Positions 51,504 to 63,926 of a stretch of DNA of 64,000 nt are shown one piece after another (position 1 is the first letter of the stretch; each line of letters begins with the position of its first letter). The translations under genes and the position numbers were made by a program. The DNA is from Ptiloglossa arizonensis. Its lineage: Eukaryota; Arthropoda; Insecta; Hymenoptera; Colletidae. The stretch lies in assembly GCF_051014685.1 (NCBI RefSeq), contig NW_027478963.1, positions 186,001-250,000 of the forward strand, written 5' to 3'. The notes beneath the pieces are model-generated. The model did no database searches, was not told the DNA's origin, and worked only from the letters and a program-made list of their open reading frames with translations.

Positions 51504-54486
51504 GGAAACTCAAAATTTTTGCAGTTCTGATGCTCGAAACGAATGACTAGAACGGCCTAGGGGAGAAGTACGCATACCGTTGTAATCGGGCGTGTTTCTT
51601 CTTTCAGATGCAACAGAAATAACGCGGATTGGTCTATCCGTTCGCGAGGTATGGCAGTTTGGAGGTAAGAAACGCTTGAGGAACTCAAAATTTTCGCTGT
51701 TCTGATGCTCGAAACGAATAACTGGAACGGCCTAGGGGAAAACTACACATACCGTTGTAATCGGGCGAGTTTCTACTTTCAGATGCAACAGAAATTTTGC
51801 GGATTGGTCAATCCGTTCGCGAGATGTGGCAGTTTGGAGGTAAGAAACGCTCGAGAAACTCAAAATTTTCGCAGTTCTGATGCTCGAAACGAATAACTAG
51901 AACGGCCTAGGGGAAAAGTACGCATACCGATGTAATCGGGCGAGTTTCTACTTTCAGATGCAACAGGAATTACGCGGATTGGTCAATCCGTTCGCGAGAT
52001 ATGGCAGTTTGGAGGTAAGAAACGCTTGAGGAACTCAAAATTTTCGCATTTCTGATGCTCGAAACGAATAACTAGAACAGCCTAGTGGAAAAGTACGCAT
52101 ACCGATGTAATCGGGCGAGTTTCTACTTTCAGATGCAACAGACATTTTGCGGATTGATCAATCCGTTCGCGAGATATGGCAGTTTGGAGATAAGAAACGC
52201 TTGAGAAACTCAAAATTTTCGCAGTTCTGATGCTCGAAACGAATAACAAGAACGGCCTAGGGGAAAAGTACGCATACCGATGTAATCGGGCGAGTTTCTA
52301 CTTTCAGATGCAACAGAAATTTTGGGGATTGGTCGATCCATTCGCGAGATATGGCAGTTTGGAGGTAAGAAACGCTTGAGAAACTCAAAATTTTCGCATT
52401 TCTGATGCTCGAAACGAATAACTGGAACGGCCTAGGGGAAAACTACACATACCGTTGTAATCGGGCGAGTTTCTACATTCAGATGCAACAGAAATTTTGC
52501 GGATCGGTCAATCCGTTCGCGAGATGTGGCAGTTTGGAGGTAAGAAACGCTCGAGAAACTCAAAATTTTCGCAGTTCTGATGCTCGAAACGAATAACTAG
52601 AACGGCGTAGGGGAAAAGTGCGCATACCGTTGTAATCGGGCGAGTTTCTACTTTCAGAAGCAACAGAAATTTTGCGGATTGGTCAATCCGTTCGCGAGAT
52701 ATGGCAGTTTGGAGGTAAGAAACGCTTGAGGAACTCAAAATTTTCGCCCTTCTGATGCTCGAAACGATTAACTAGAACGGCCTTGGGGAAAACTACACCT
52801 ACCGTTGTAATCGGGCGAGTTTCTACTTTCAGATGCAACAGAAATTTTGCGGATTGATCAATCCGTTCGCGCGATGTGGCAGTTTGCAGGTAAGAAACGC
52901 TTGAGAAACTCAAAATTTCCGCTGTTCTGATGCTCGAAACGAATAACTGGAACGGCCTAGGGGAAAACTACACATACCAGTGTAACCGGGCGAGTTTCTA
53001 CTTTCAGATGCAACAGAAATTTTGCGGATTGGTCAAGACGTTCGCGAGATATGGCAGTTTGGAGGTAAGAAACGCATGAGAAACTCAAAATTTTCGCAGT
53101 TCTGATGCTCGAAACGAATGAATAGAACGGCCGAGGGGAGAAGTACGCATACCGTTGTAATCGGGCGAGTTTCTACTTTCGGATGCAACAGAAATTACGC
53201 GGATTGGTCAATCCGTTCGCAAGGTATGGCAGTTTGGAGGTAAGAAACGCTTGAGGAACTCAAAATTTTCGCCCTTCTGATGCTCGAAACGATTAACTAG
53301 AACGGCCTTGGGGAAAACTACACCTACCGTTGTAATCGGGCGAGTTTCTACTTTCAGATGCAACAGAAATTTTGCGGATTGATCAATCCGTTCGCGCGAT
53401 GTGGCAGTTTGGAGGTAAGAAACGCTTGAGATACTCAAAATTTCCGCTGTTCTGATGCTCGAAACGAATAACTGGAACGGCCTAGGGGAAAAGTACGCAT
53501 ACCGATGTAATCGGGCGAGTTTCTACTTTCAGATGCAACAGACATTTTGCGGATTGATCAATCCGTTCGCGAGATATGGCAGTTTGGAGATAAGAAACGC
53601 TTGAGAAACTCAAAATTTTCGCAGTTCTGATGCTCGAAACGAATAACTAGGACGGCCTAGGGAAAAAGTACGCATACCGATGTAATCGGGCGAGTTTCTA
53701 CTTTCAGATGCAACAGAAATTTTGCGGATTGGTCGATCCATTCGCGAGATATGGCAGTTTGGAGGTAAGAAACGCTAGAGAAACTCAAAATTTTCGCATT
53801 TCTGATGCTCGAAACGAATAACTGGAACGGCCTAGGGGAAAGCTACACATACCGTTGTAATCGGGCGAGTTTCTACTTTCAGATGCAACAGAAATTTTGC
53901 GGATCGGTCAATCCGTTCGCGAGATGTGGCAGTTTGGAGGTAAGAAACGCTCGAGAAACTCAAAGTTTTCGCAGTTCTGATGCTCGAAAAGAATAACTAG
54001 AACGGACTAGGGGAAAAGTACGCATACCGATGTAATCGGGCGAGTTTCTACTTTCAGATGCAACAGAAATTTTGCGGATTGGTCGATCCGTTCGCGAGAT
54101 ATGGCAGTTTGGAAGTAAGAAACGCTTGGGAAACTCAAAATTTTTGCAGTTCTGATGCTCGAAACGAATGACTAGAACGGCCTAGGGGAGAAGTACGCAT
54201 ACCGTTGTAATCGGGCGTGTTTCTTCTTTCAGATGCAACAGAAATAACGCGGATTGGTCTATCCGTTCGCGAGGTATGGCAGTTTGGAGGTAAGAAACGC
54301 TTGAGGAACTCAAAATTTTCGCTGTTCTGATGCTCGAAACGAATAACTGGAACGGCCTAGGGGAAAACTACACATACCGTTGTAATCGGGCGAGTTGCTA
54401 CTTTCAGATGCAACAGAAATTTTGCGGATTGGTCAATCCGTTCGCGAGATGTGGCAGTTTGGAGGTAAGAAACGCTCGAGAAACTC

Positions 54487-55038
54487 AAATTTTCGCAGTT
54501 CTGATGCTCGAAACGAATAACTAGAACGGCCTAGGGGAAAAGTACGCATACCGATGTAATCGGGCGAGGTTTTCTACTTTCAGATGCAACAGAAATTACG
54601 CGGATTGGTCAATCCGTTCGCGAGATATGGCAGTTTGGAGGTAAGAAACGCTTGAGGAACTCAAAATTTTCGCATTTCTGATGCTCGAAACGAATAACTA
54701 GAACAGCCTAGTGGAAAAGTACGCATACCGATGTAATCGGGCGAGTTTCTACTTCAGATGCAACAGACATTTTGCGGATTGATCAATCCGTTCGCGAGAT
54801 ATGGCAGTTTGGAGATAAGAAACGCTTGAGAAACTCAAAATTTTCGCAGTTCTGATGCTCGAAACGAATAACAAGAACGGCCTAGGGGAAAAGTACGCAT
54901 ACCGATGTAATCGGGCGAGTTTCTACTTTCAGATGCACAGAAATTTTGCGGATTGATCAATCCGTTCGCGCGATGTGGCAGTTTGGAGGTAAGAAACGCT
55001 CGAGAAACTCAAAATTTTCGCAGTTCTGATGCTCGAAC
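54487..55038 (+). other. Cluster of five 1-2 base indels (possible consensus-error seam)
   Basis: Compared with the sister copy at ~43.99-44.71 kb: CTCAAATTTT lacks one A (~54487); CGAGGTTTTC has two extra bases (~54567-54572); CTACTTCAG lacks one T (~54752); GATGCACAG lacks one A (~54937); CTCGAACGA lacks one A (~55037). All are in or beside short homopolymers or an AACA run. Only four other small indels, three of them descendants of one event, occur in the remaining ~63.4 kb. Confidence 0.85.
54972..55000 (+). other. In-register monomer deletion junction
   Basis: Copy 1 has two successive units here, at ~44.45-44.80 kb. The first holds GCGCGATGTGG then CGCTTGAG; the second holds GCGAGATGTGG then CGCTCGAG. 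In copy 2 the sequence starts as the first unit (CGCGATGTGG, ending at 54971) and continues as the second (CGCTCGAG, from 55001). The exchange lies within the 29 bp shared between them. One 175 bp unit, containing the CATACTGTTG variant near 44573, is lost. Confidence 0.85.
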
Positions 55039-58000
55039 GAATAACTAGAACGGCCTAGGGGAAAAGTACGCATACCGATGTAATCGGGCGAGTTTCTACT
55101 TTCAGATGCAACAGAAATTTTGCGGATTGGTCGATCCGTTCGCGAGATATGGCAGTTTGGAAGTAAGAAACGCTTGAGAAACTCAAAATTTTCGCAGTTC
55201 TGATGCTCGAAACGAATGACTAGAACGGCCTAGGGGAGAAGTACGCATACCGTTGTAATCGGGCGAGTTTCTTCTTTCAGATGCAACAGAAATTACGCGG
55301 ATTGGTCTATCCGTTCGCGAGGTATGGCAGTTTGGAGGTAAGAAACGCTTGAGGAACTCAAAATTTTCGCCCTTCTGATGCTCGAAACGATTAACTAGAA
55401 CGGCCTAGGGGAAAACTACACCTACCGTTGTAATCGGGCGAGTTTCTACTTTCAGATGCAACAGAAATTTTGCGGATTGATCAATCCGTTCGCGCGATGT
55501 GGCAGTTTGGAGGTAAGAAACGCTTGAGAAACTCAAAATTTCCGCTGTTCTGATGCTCGAAACGAATAACTGGAACGGCCTAGGGGAAAACTACACATAC
55601 CGTTGTAATCGGGCGGGTTTCTACTTTCAGATGCAACAGAAATTTTGCGGATTTGTCGATCCGTTCGCGAGATATGGCAGTTTGGAAGTAAGTAACGCTT
55701 GAGAAACTCAAAATTTTCGCAGTTCTGATGCTCGAAACGAATGACTAGAACGGCCTAGGGGAAAAGTACGCATACCGATGTAATCGGGCGAGTTTCTACT
55801 TTCAGATGCAACAGAAATTACGCGGATTGGTCAATCCGTTCGCGAGATATGGCAGTTTGGAGGTAAGAAACGCTTGAGAAACTCAAAATTTTCGCATTTC
55901 TGATGCTCGAAACGAATAACTGGAACGGCCTAGGGGAAAACTACACATATCGTTGTAATCGGGCGAGTTTCTACATTCAGATGCAACAGAAATTATGCGG
56001 ATTGGTCAATCCGTTCGCGAGATATGGCAGTTTGGAGGTAAGAAACGCTTGAGAAACTCAAAATTTTCGCAGTTCTGATGCTCGAAACGTATAACTAGAA
56101 CGGCCTAGGGGAAAACTACACCTACCGTTGTAATCGGGCGAGTTTCTACTTTCAGATGCAACAGAAATTTTGCGGATTGATCAATCCGTTCGCGCGATGT
56201 GGCAGTTTGGAGGTAAGAAACGCTTGAGAAACTCAAAATTTTCGCATTTCTGATGCTCGAAACGAATAACTAGAACAGCCTAGTGGAAAAGTACGCATAC
56301 CGATGTAATCGGGCGAGTTTCTACTTTCAGATGCAACAGACATTTTGCGGATTGATCAATCCGTTCGCGAGATATGGCAGTTTGGAGATAAGAAACGCTT
56401 GAGAAACTCAAAATTTTCGCAGTTCTGATGTTCGAAACGAATAACTAGAACGGCCTAGGGGAAAAGTACGCATACCGATGTAATCGGGCGAGTTTCTACT
56501 TTCAGATGCAACTGAAATTTTGCGGATTGGTCGATCCATTCGCGAGATATGGCAGTTTGGAGGTAAGAAACGCTTGAGAAACTCAAAATTTTCGCACTTC
56601 TGATGCTCGAAACGAATAACTGGAACGGCCTAGGGGAAAACTACACATATCGTTGTAATCGGGCGAGTTTCTACATTCAGATGCAACAGAAATTATGCGG
56701 ATTGGTCAATCCGTTCGCGAGATATGCCAGTTTGGAGGTAAGAAACGCTCGAGAAACTCAAAATTTTCGCATTTCTGATGCTCGAAACGAATAACTGGAA
56801 CGGCCTAGGTGAAAACTACAGATACCGTTGTAATCGGGCGAGTTTCTACTTTCAGATGCAACAGAAATTTTGCGGATTGGTCAATCCGTTCGCGAGATGT
56901 GGCAGTTTGGAGGTAAGAAACGCTCGAGAAACTCAAAATTTTCGCAGTTCTGATGCTCGAAACGAATAACTAGAACGGCCTAGGGGAAAAGTACGCATAC
57001 CGATGTAATCGGGCGAGTTTCTACTTTCAGATGCAAAAGAAATTTTGCGGATTGGTCGATCCGTTCGCGAGATATGGCAGTTTGGATGTAAGAAACGCTT
57101 GAGAAACTCAAAATTTTCGCAGTTCTGATGCTCGAAACGAATGACTAGAACGGCCTAGGGGAGAAGTACGCATACCGTTGTAATCGGGCGAGTTTCTACT
57201 TTCAGATGCAACAGAAATTTTGCGGATTGTTCAATCCGTTCGCGAGATATGGCAGTTTGGAGGTAAGAAACGCTTGAGAAACTCAAAATTTTCGCAGTTC
57301 TGATGCTCGAAACGAATGACTAGAACGGCCTAGGGGAGAAGTACGCATACCGTTGTAATCGGGCGAGTTTCTACTTTCAGATGCAACAGAAATTTTGCGG
57401 ATTGATCAATCCGTTCGCGCGATGTGGCAGTTTGGTGGTAAGAAAAGCTTGAGAAACTCAAAATTTGCGCTGTTCTAATGCTCGAAACGAATAACTGGAA
57501 CGGCCTAGGGGAAAACTACACATACCGTTGTAACCGGGCGAGTTTCTACTTTCAGATGCAACAGAAATTATGCGGATTGGTCAATCCGTTCGCGAGATAT
57601 GGCACTTTGGAGGTAAGAAACGCTCGAGAAACTCAAAATTTTCGCATTTCTGATGCTCGAAACGAATAACTGGAACGGCCTAGGGGAAAACTACACATAC
57701 CGTTGTAATCGGGCGAGTTTCTACTTTCAGATGCAACAGAAATTTTGCGGATTGGTCAATCCGTTCGCGAGATGTGGCAGTTTGGAGGTAAGAAACGCTC
57801 GAGAAACTCAAAATTTTCGCAGTTCTGATGCTCGAAACGAATAACTAGAACGGCCTAGGGGAAAAGTACGCATACCGATGTAATCGGGCGAGTTTCTACT
57901 TTCAGATGCAACAGAAATTTTGCGGATTGGTCGATCCGTTCGCGAGATATGGCAGTTTGGATGTAAGAAACGCTTGAGAAACTCAAAATTTTCGCAGTTC

Positions 58001-59376
58001 TGATGCTCGAAACGAATGACTAGAACGGCCCAGGGGAGAAGTACGCATACCGTTGTAATCGGGCGAGTTTCTACTTTCAGATGCAACAGAAATTTTGCGG
58101 ATTGTTCAATCCGTTCGCGAGATATGGCAGTTTGGAGGTAAGAAACGCTTGAGAAACTCAAAATTTTCGCAGTTCTGATGCTCGAAACGAATGACTAGAA
58201 CGGCCTAGGGGAGAAGTACGCATACCGTTGTAATCGGGCGAGATTCTACTTTCAGATGCAACAGAAATTTTGCGGATTGATCAATCCGTTCGCGCGATGT
58301 GGCAGTTTGGTGGTAAGAAAAGCTTGAGAAACTCAAAATTTGCGCTGTTCTAATGCTCGAAACGAATAACTGGAACGGCCTAGGGGAAAACTACACATAC
58401 CGTTGTAACCGGGCGAGTTTCTACTTTCAGATGCAACAGAAATTATGCGGATTGGTCAATCCGTTCGCGAGATATGGCACTTTGGAGGTAAGAAACGCTC
58501 GAGAAACTCAAAATTTTCGCACTTCTGATGCTCGAAACGAATAACTGGAACGGCCTAGGGGAAAACTACACATACCGTTGTAATCGGGCGAGTTTCTACT
58601 TTCAGATGCAACAGAAATTTTGCGGATTGGTCAATCCGTTCGCGAGATGTGGCAGTTTGGAGGTAAGAAACGCTCGAGAAACTCAAAATTTTCGCAGTTC
58701 TGATGCTCGAAACGAATAACTAGAACAGCCTAGTGGAAAAGTACGCATACCGTTGTAATCGGGCGAGTTTCTACTTTCAGATGCAACAGACATTTTGCGG
58801 ATTGATCAATCCGTTCGCGAGATATGGCAGTTTGGAGATAAGAAACGCTTGAGAAACTCAAAATTTTCGCAGTTCTGATGCTCGAAACGAATAACTAGAA
58901 CGGCCTAGGGGAAAAGTACGCATACCGATGTAATCGGGCGAGTTTCTACTTTCAGATGCAACTGAAATTTTGGGGATTGGTCGATCCATTCGCGAGATAT
59001 GGCAGTTTGGAGGTAAGAAACGCTTGAGAAACTCAAAATTTCCGCTGTTCTGATGCTCGAAACGAATAACTGGAACGGCCTAGGGGAAAACTACACATAC
59101 CGTTGTAACCGGGCGAGTTTCTACTTTCAGATGCAACAGAAATTATGCGGATTGGTCAATCCGTTCGCGAGATATGGCAGTTTGGAGGTAAGAAACGCTC
59201 GAGAAACTCAAAATTTTCGCATTTCTGATGCTCGAAACGAATAACTAGAACGGCCTAGGGGAAAAGTACGCATACCGATGTAATCGGGCGAGTTTCTACT
59301 TTCAGATGCAACAGAAATTTTGCGGATTGGTCAATCCGTTCGCGAGATGTGGCAGTTTGGAGGTAAGAAACGCTCG

Positions 59377-60425
59377 AGAAACTCAAAATTTTCGCAGTTC
59401 TGATGCTCGAAACGAATGACTAGAACGGCCTAGGGGAGAAGTACGCATACCGTTGTAATCGGGCGAGTTTCTTCTTTCAGATGCAACAGAAATTACGCGG
59501 ATTGGTCTATCCGTTCGCGAGGTATGGCAGTTTGGAGGTAAGAAACGCTTGAGGAACTCAAAATTTTCGCCCTTCTGATGCTCGAAACGATTAACTAGAA
59601 CGGCCTAGGGGAAAACTACACCTACCGTTGTAATCGGGCGAGTTTCTACTTTCAGATGCAACAGAAATTTTGCGGATTGATCAATCCGTTCGCGCGATGT
59701 GGCAGTTTGGAGGTAAGAAACGCTTGAGAAACTCAAAATTTCCGCTGTTCTGATGCTCGAAACGAATAACTGGACTGGCCTAGGGGAAAACTACACATAC
59801 CGTTGTAACCGGGCGAGTTTCTACTTTCAGATGCAACAGAAATTATGCGGATTGGTCAATCCGTTAGGCGAGATATGGCAGTTTGGAGGTAAGAAACGCT
59901 CGAGAAACTCAAAATTTTCGCAATTCTGATGCTCGAAACGAATAACTGGAACGGCCTAGGGGAAAACTACACGTACCGTTGTAATCGGGCGAGTTTCTAC
60001 TTTCAGATGCAACAGAAATTTTGCGGTTTGGTCAATCCGTTCGCGAGATGTGGCAGTTTGGAGGTAAGAAACGCTCGAGAAACTCAAAATTTTCGCAGTT
60101 CTGATGCTCGAAACGAATGACTAGAACGGCCTAGGGGAGAAGTACGCATACCGTTGTAATCGGGCGAGTTTCTTCTTTCAGATGCAACAGAAATTATGCG
60201 GATTGGTCAATCCGTTCGCGAGATATGGCCGTTTGGATGTAAGAAACGCTTGAGAAACTCAAAATTTTCGCAGTTCTGATGCTCGAAACGAATAACTAGA
60301 ACGGCCTAGGGGAAAAGTGTGCATACCGTTGTAATCGGGCGTGTTTCTACTTTCAAATGCAACAGAAATTTTGCGGATTGGTCAACCCATTCGCGAGATA
60401 TGGCAGTTTGGAGGTAAGAAACGCT
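59377..60425 (+). repeat. 6-monomer source of a 20-mer-spaced echo (+3501 bp)
   Basis: This segment is repeated at 62878-63926. The shift of 3501 bp equals 20 monomers plus the one-base insertion at 59866. Both copies carry GGACTGGCC, TTAGGCGAG, CACGTACC and GTGTGCATACC in order. One difference noticed is 60027 T (also T in the older copy near 49703) versus 63528 A. Confidence 0.85.
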
Positions 60426-61827
60426 CGAGAAACTCAAAATTTTCGCATTTCTGATGCTCGAAACGAATAACTAGAACGGCCTAGGGGAAAAGTACGCATA
60501 CCGATGTAATCGGGCGAGTTTCTACTTTCAGATGCAACAGAAATTTTGCGGATTGGTCAATCCGTTCGCGAGATGTGGCAGTTTGGAGGTAAGAAACGCT
60601 CGAGAAACTCAAAATTTTCGCAGTTCTGATGCTCGAAACGAATAACTAGAACGGCATAGTGGAAAAGTACGCATACCGATGTAATCGGGCGAGTTTCTAC
60701 TTTCAGATGCAACAGAAATTTTGCGGATTGGTCGATCCGTTCGCGAGATATGGCAGTTTGGAAGTAAGAAACGCTTGAGAAACTCAAAATTTTCGCAGTT
60801 CTGATGCTCGAAACGAATGACTAGAACGGCCTAGGGGAGAAGTACGCATACCGTTGTAATCGGGCGAGTTTCTACTTTCAGATGCAACAGAAATTTTGCG
60901 GATTGTTCAATCCGTTCGCGAGATATGGCAGTTTGGAGGTAAGAAACGCTTGAGAAACTCAAAATTTTCGCAGTTCTGATGCTCGAAACGAATGACTAGA
61001 ACGGCCTAGGGGAGAAGTACGCATACCGTTGTAATCGGGCGAGTTTCTTCTTTCAGATGCAACAGAAATTATGCGGATTGGTCAATCCGTTCGCGAGATA
61101 TGGCCGTTTGGATGTAAGAAACGCTTGAGAAACTCAAAATTTTCGCAGTTCTGATGCTCGAAACGAATAACTAGAACGGCCTAGGGGAAAAGTGCGCATA
61201 CCGTTGTAATCGGGCGAGTTTCTACTTTCAAATGCAACAGAAATTTTGCGGATTGGTCAACCCATTCGCGAGATATGGCAGTTTGGAGGTAAGAAACGCT
61301 TGAGAAACTCAAAATTTCCGCTGTTCTGATGCTCGAAACGAATAACTGGAACGGCCTAGGGGAAAACTACACATACCGTTGTAACCGGGCGAGTTTCTAC
61401 TTTCAGATGCAACAGAAATTATGCGGATTGGTCAATCCGTTCGCGAGATATGGCAGTTTGGAGGTAAGAAACGCTCGGGAAACTCAAAATTTTCGCATTT
61501 CTGATGCTCGAAACAAATAACTGGAACGGCCTAGGGGAAAACTACACATACCGTTGTAATCGGGCGAGTTTCTACTTTCAGATGCAACAGAAATTTTGCG
61601 GATTGGTCAATCCGTTCGCGAGATGTGGCAGTTTGGAGGTAAGAAACGGTCGAGAAACTCAAAATTTTCGCAGTTCTGATGCTCTAAACGAATAACTAGA
61701 ACGGCCTAGGGGAAAAGTGCGCATACCGATGTAATCGGGCGAGTTTCTACCTTCAGATGCAACAGAAATTTTGCGGATTGGTCGATCCGTTCGCGAGATA
61801 TGGCAGTTTGGAAGTAAGAAACGCTTG

Positions 61828-62877
61828 AGAAACTCAAAATTTTCGCAGTTCTGATGCTCGAAACGAATGACTAGAACGGCCTAGGGGAGAAGTACGCATA
61901 CCGTTGTAATCGGGCGAGTTTCTACTTTCAGATGCAATAGAAATTTTGCGGATTGGTCAATCCGTTCGCGAGATATGGCCGTTTGGATGTAAGAAACGCT
62001 TGAGGAACTCAAAATTTTCGCAGTTCTGATGCTCGAAACGAATAACTAGAACGGCCTAGGGGAAAAGTGCGCATACCGTTGTAATCGGGTGAGTTTCTAC
62101 TTTCAAATGCAACAGAAATTTTGCGGATTGGTCAACCCATTCGCGAGATATGGCAGTTTGGAGGTAAGAAACGCTTGAGAAACTCAAAATTTTCGCAGTT
62201 CTGATGCTCGAAACGAATAACTAGAACGGCCTAGGGGAAAACTACACCTACCGTTGTAATCGGGCAAGTTTCTACTTTCAGATGCAACAGAAATTATGCG
62301 GATTGATCAATCCGTTCGCGAGATATGACAGTTTGGATATAAGAAACGCTTTAGAAACTCAAAATGTTCGCAGTTCTGATGCTCGAAACGAATAACTAGG
62401 ACGGCCCAGGGGAAAAGTGCGCATACCGTTGTAATCGGGCGAGTTTCTACTTTCAAATGCAACAGAAATTTTGCGGATTGGTCAATCCGTTCGCGAGATA
62501 TGGCAGTTTGGAGGTAAGAAACGCTAGAGAAACTCAAAATTTTCGCATTTCTGATGCTCGAAACGAATAACTGGAAAGGTCTAGGGGAAAACTACACATA
62601 CCGTTGTAATCGGGCGAGTTTCTACTTTCAGATGCAACAGAAATTTTGCCGATTGGTCGATCCGTTCGCGAGATATGGCAGTTTGGAAGTAAGAAACGCT
62701 TGAGAAACTCAAAATTTTCGCAGTTCTGATGCTCGAAACGAATAACTGGAACGGCCTAGGGGAAAACTACACATACCGTTGTAATCGGGCGAGTTTCTAC
62801 TTTCAGATGCAACAGAAATTATGCCGATTCGTCAATCCGTTCGCGAGATATGGCCGTTTGGATGTAAGAAACGCTTG
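61828..62877 (+). repeat. Most divergent satellite units in the window
   Basis: Six units between the 60-mer block and the next echo have no near-identical partner that I could find. They accumulate private changes: TATGACAG, GGATATAAG, GCTTTAGAAAC and AAAATGTTCG near 62326-62370; GGAAAGGTC near 62573; TTTGCCGATT near 62646; ATGCCGATTCG near 62821; and a GCAATAG variant near 61936. Register is intact. Reduced homogenisation here suggests a segment that escaped recent block copying. Confidence 0.7.
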
Positions 62878-63926
62878 AGAAACTCAAAATTTTCGCAGTT
62901 CTGATGCTCGAAACGAATGACTAGAACGGCCTAGGGGAGAAGTACGCATACCGTTGTAATCGGGCGAGTTTCTTCTTTCAGATGCAACAGAAATTACGCG
63001 GATTGGTCTATCCGTTCGCGAGGTATGGCAGTTTGGAGGTAAGAAACGCTTGAGGAACTCAAAATTTTCGCCCTTCTGATGCTCGAAACGATTAACTAGA
63101 ACGGCCTAGGGGAAAACTACACCTACCGTTGTAATCGGGCGAGTTTCTACTTTCAGATGCAACAGAAATTTTGCGGATTGATCAATCCGTTCGCGCGATG
63201 TGGCAGTTTGGAGGTAAGAAACGCTTGAGAAACTCAAAATTTCCGCTGTTCTGATGCTCGAAACGAATAACTGGACTGGCCTAGGGGAAAACTACACATA
63301 CCGTTGTAACCGGGCGAGTTTCTACTTTCAGATGCAACAGAAATTATGCGGATTGGTCAATCCGTTAGGCGAGATATGGCAGTTTGGAGGTAAGAAACGC
63401 TCGAGAAACTCAAAATTTTCGCAATTCTGATGCTCGAAACGAATAACTGGAACGGCCTAGGGGAAAACTACACGTACCGTTGTAATCGGGCGAGTTTCTA
63501 CTTTCAGATGCAACAGAAATTTTGCGGATTGGTCAATCCGTTCGCGAGATGTGGCAGTTTGGAGGTAAGAAACGCTCGAGAAACTCAAAATTTTCGCAGT
63601 TCTGATGCTCGAAACGAATGACTAGAACGGCCTAGGGGAGAAGTACGCATACCGTTGTAATCGGGCGAGTTTCTTCTTTCAGATGCAACAGAAATTATGC
63701 GGATTGGTCAATCCGTTCGCGAGATATGGCCGTTTGGATGTAAGAAACGCTTGAGAAACTCAAAATTTTCGCAGTTCTGATGCTCGAAACGAATAACTAG
63801 AACGGCCTAGGGGAAAAGTGTGCATACCGTTGTAATCGGGCGTGTTTCTACTTTCAAATGCAACAGAAATTTTGCGGATTGGTCAACCCATTCGCGAGAT
63901 ATGGCAGTTTGGAGGTAAGAAACGCT
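62878..63926 (+). repeat. 6-monomer echo of 59377-60425 at the right edge
   Basis: This repeats 59377-60425, including the +1 marker at ~63367, so this lineage exists three times in the window (49.5, 59.9 and 63.4 kb). After 63926 the sequence switches to the type found near 61.3 kb (CGCTTGAG followed by TTTCCGCTGTT) and is cut by the window end at unit position 125. Confidence 0.85.

Larger units (their letters stand above)
51396..61827 (+). repeat. ~59-monomer higher-order block, copy 2 (one monomer lost)
   Basis: This is the second copy of 40895-51503. The offset drops from 10501 to 10324 bp across 54.5-55.0 kb. That change of 177 equals one deleted monomer (175) plus a net -2 from five small indels. 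Elsewhere the two copies are almost identical over about 10 kb, including the +1 marker (59866) and the CCCAGG variant (47707, 58031). Confidence 0.9.
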
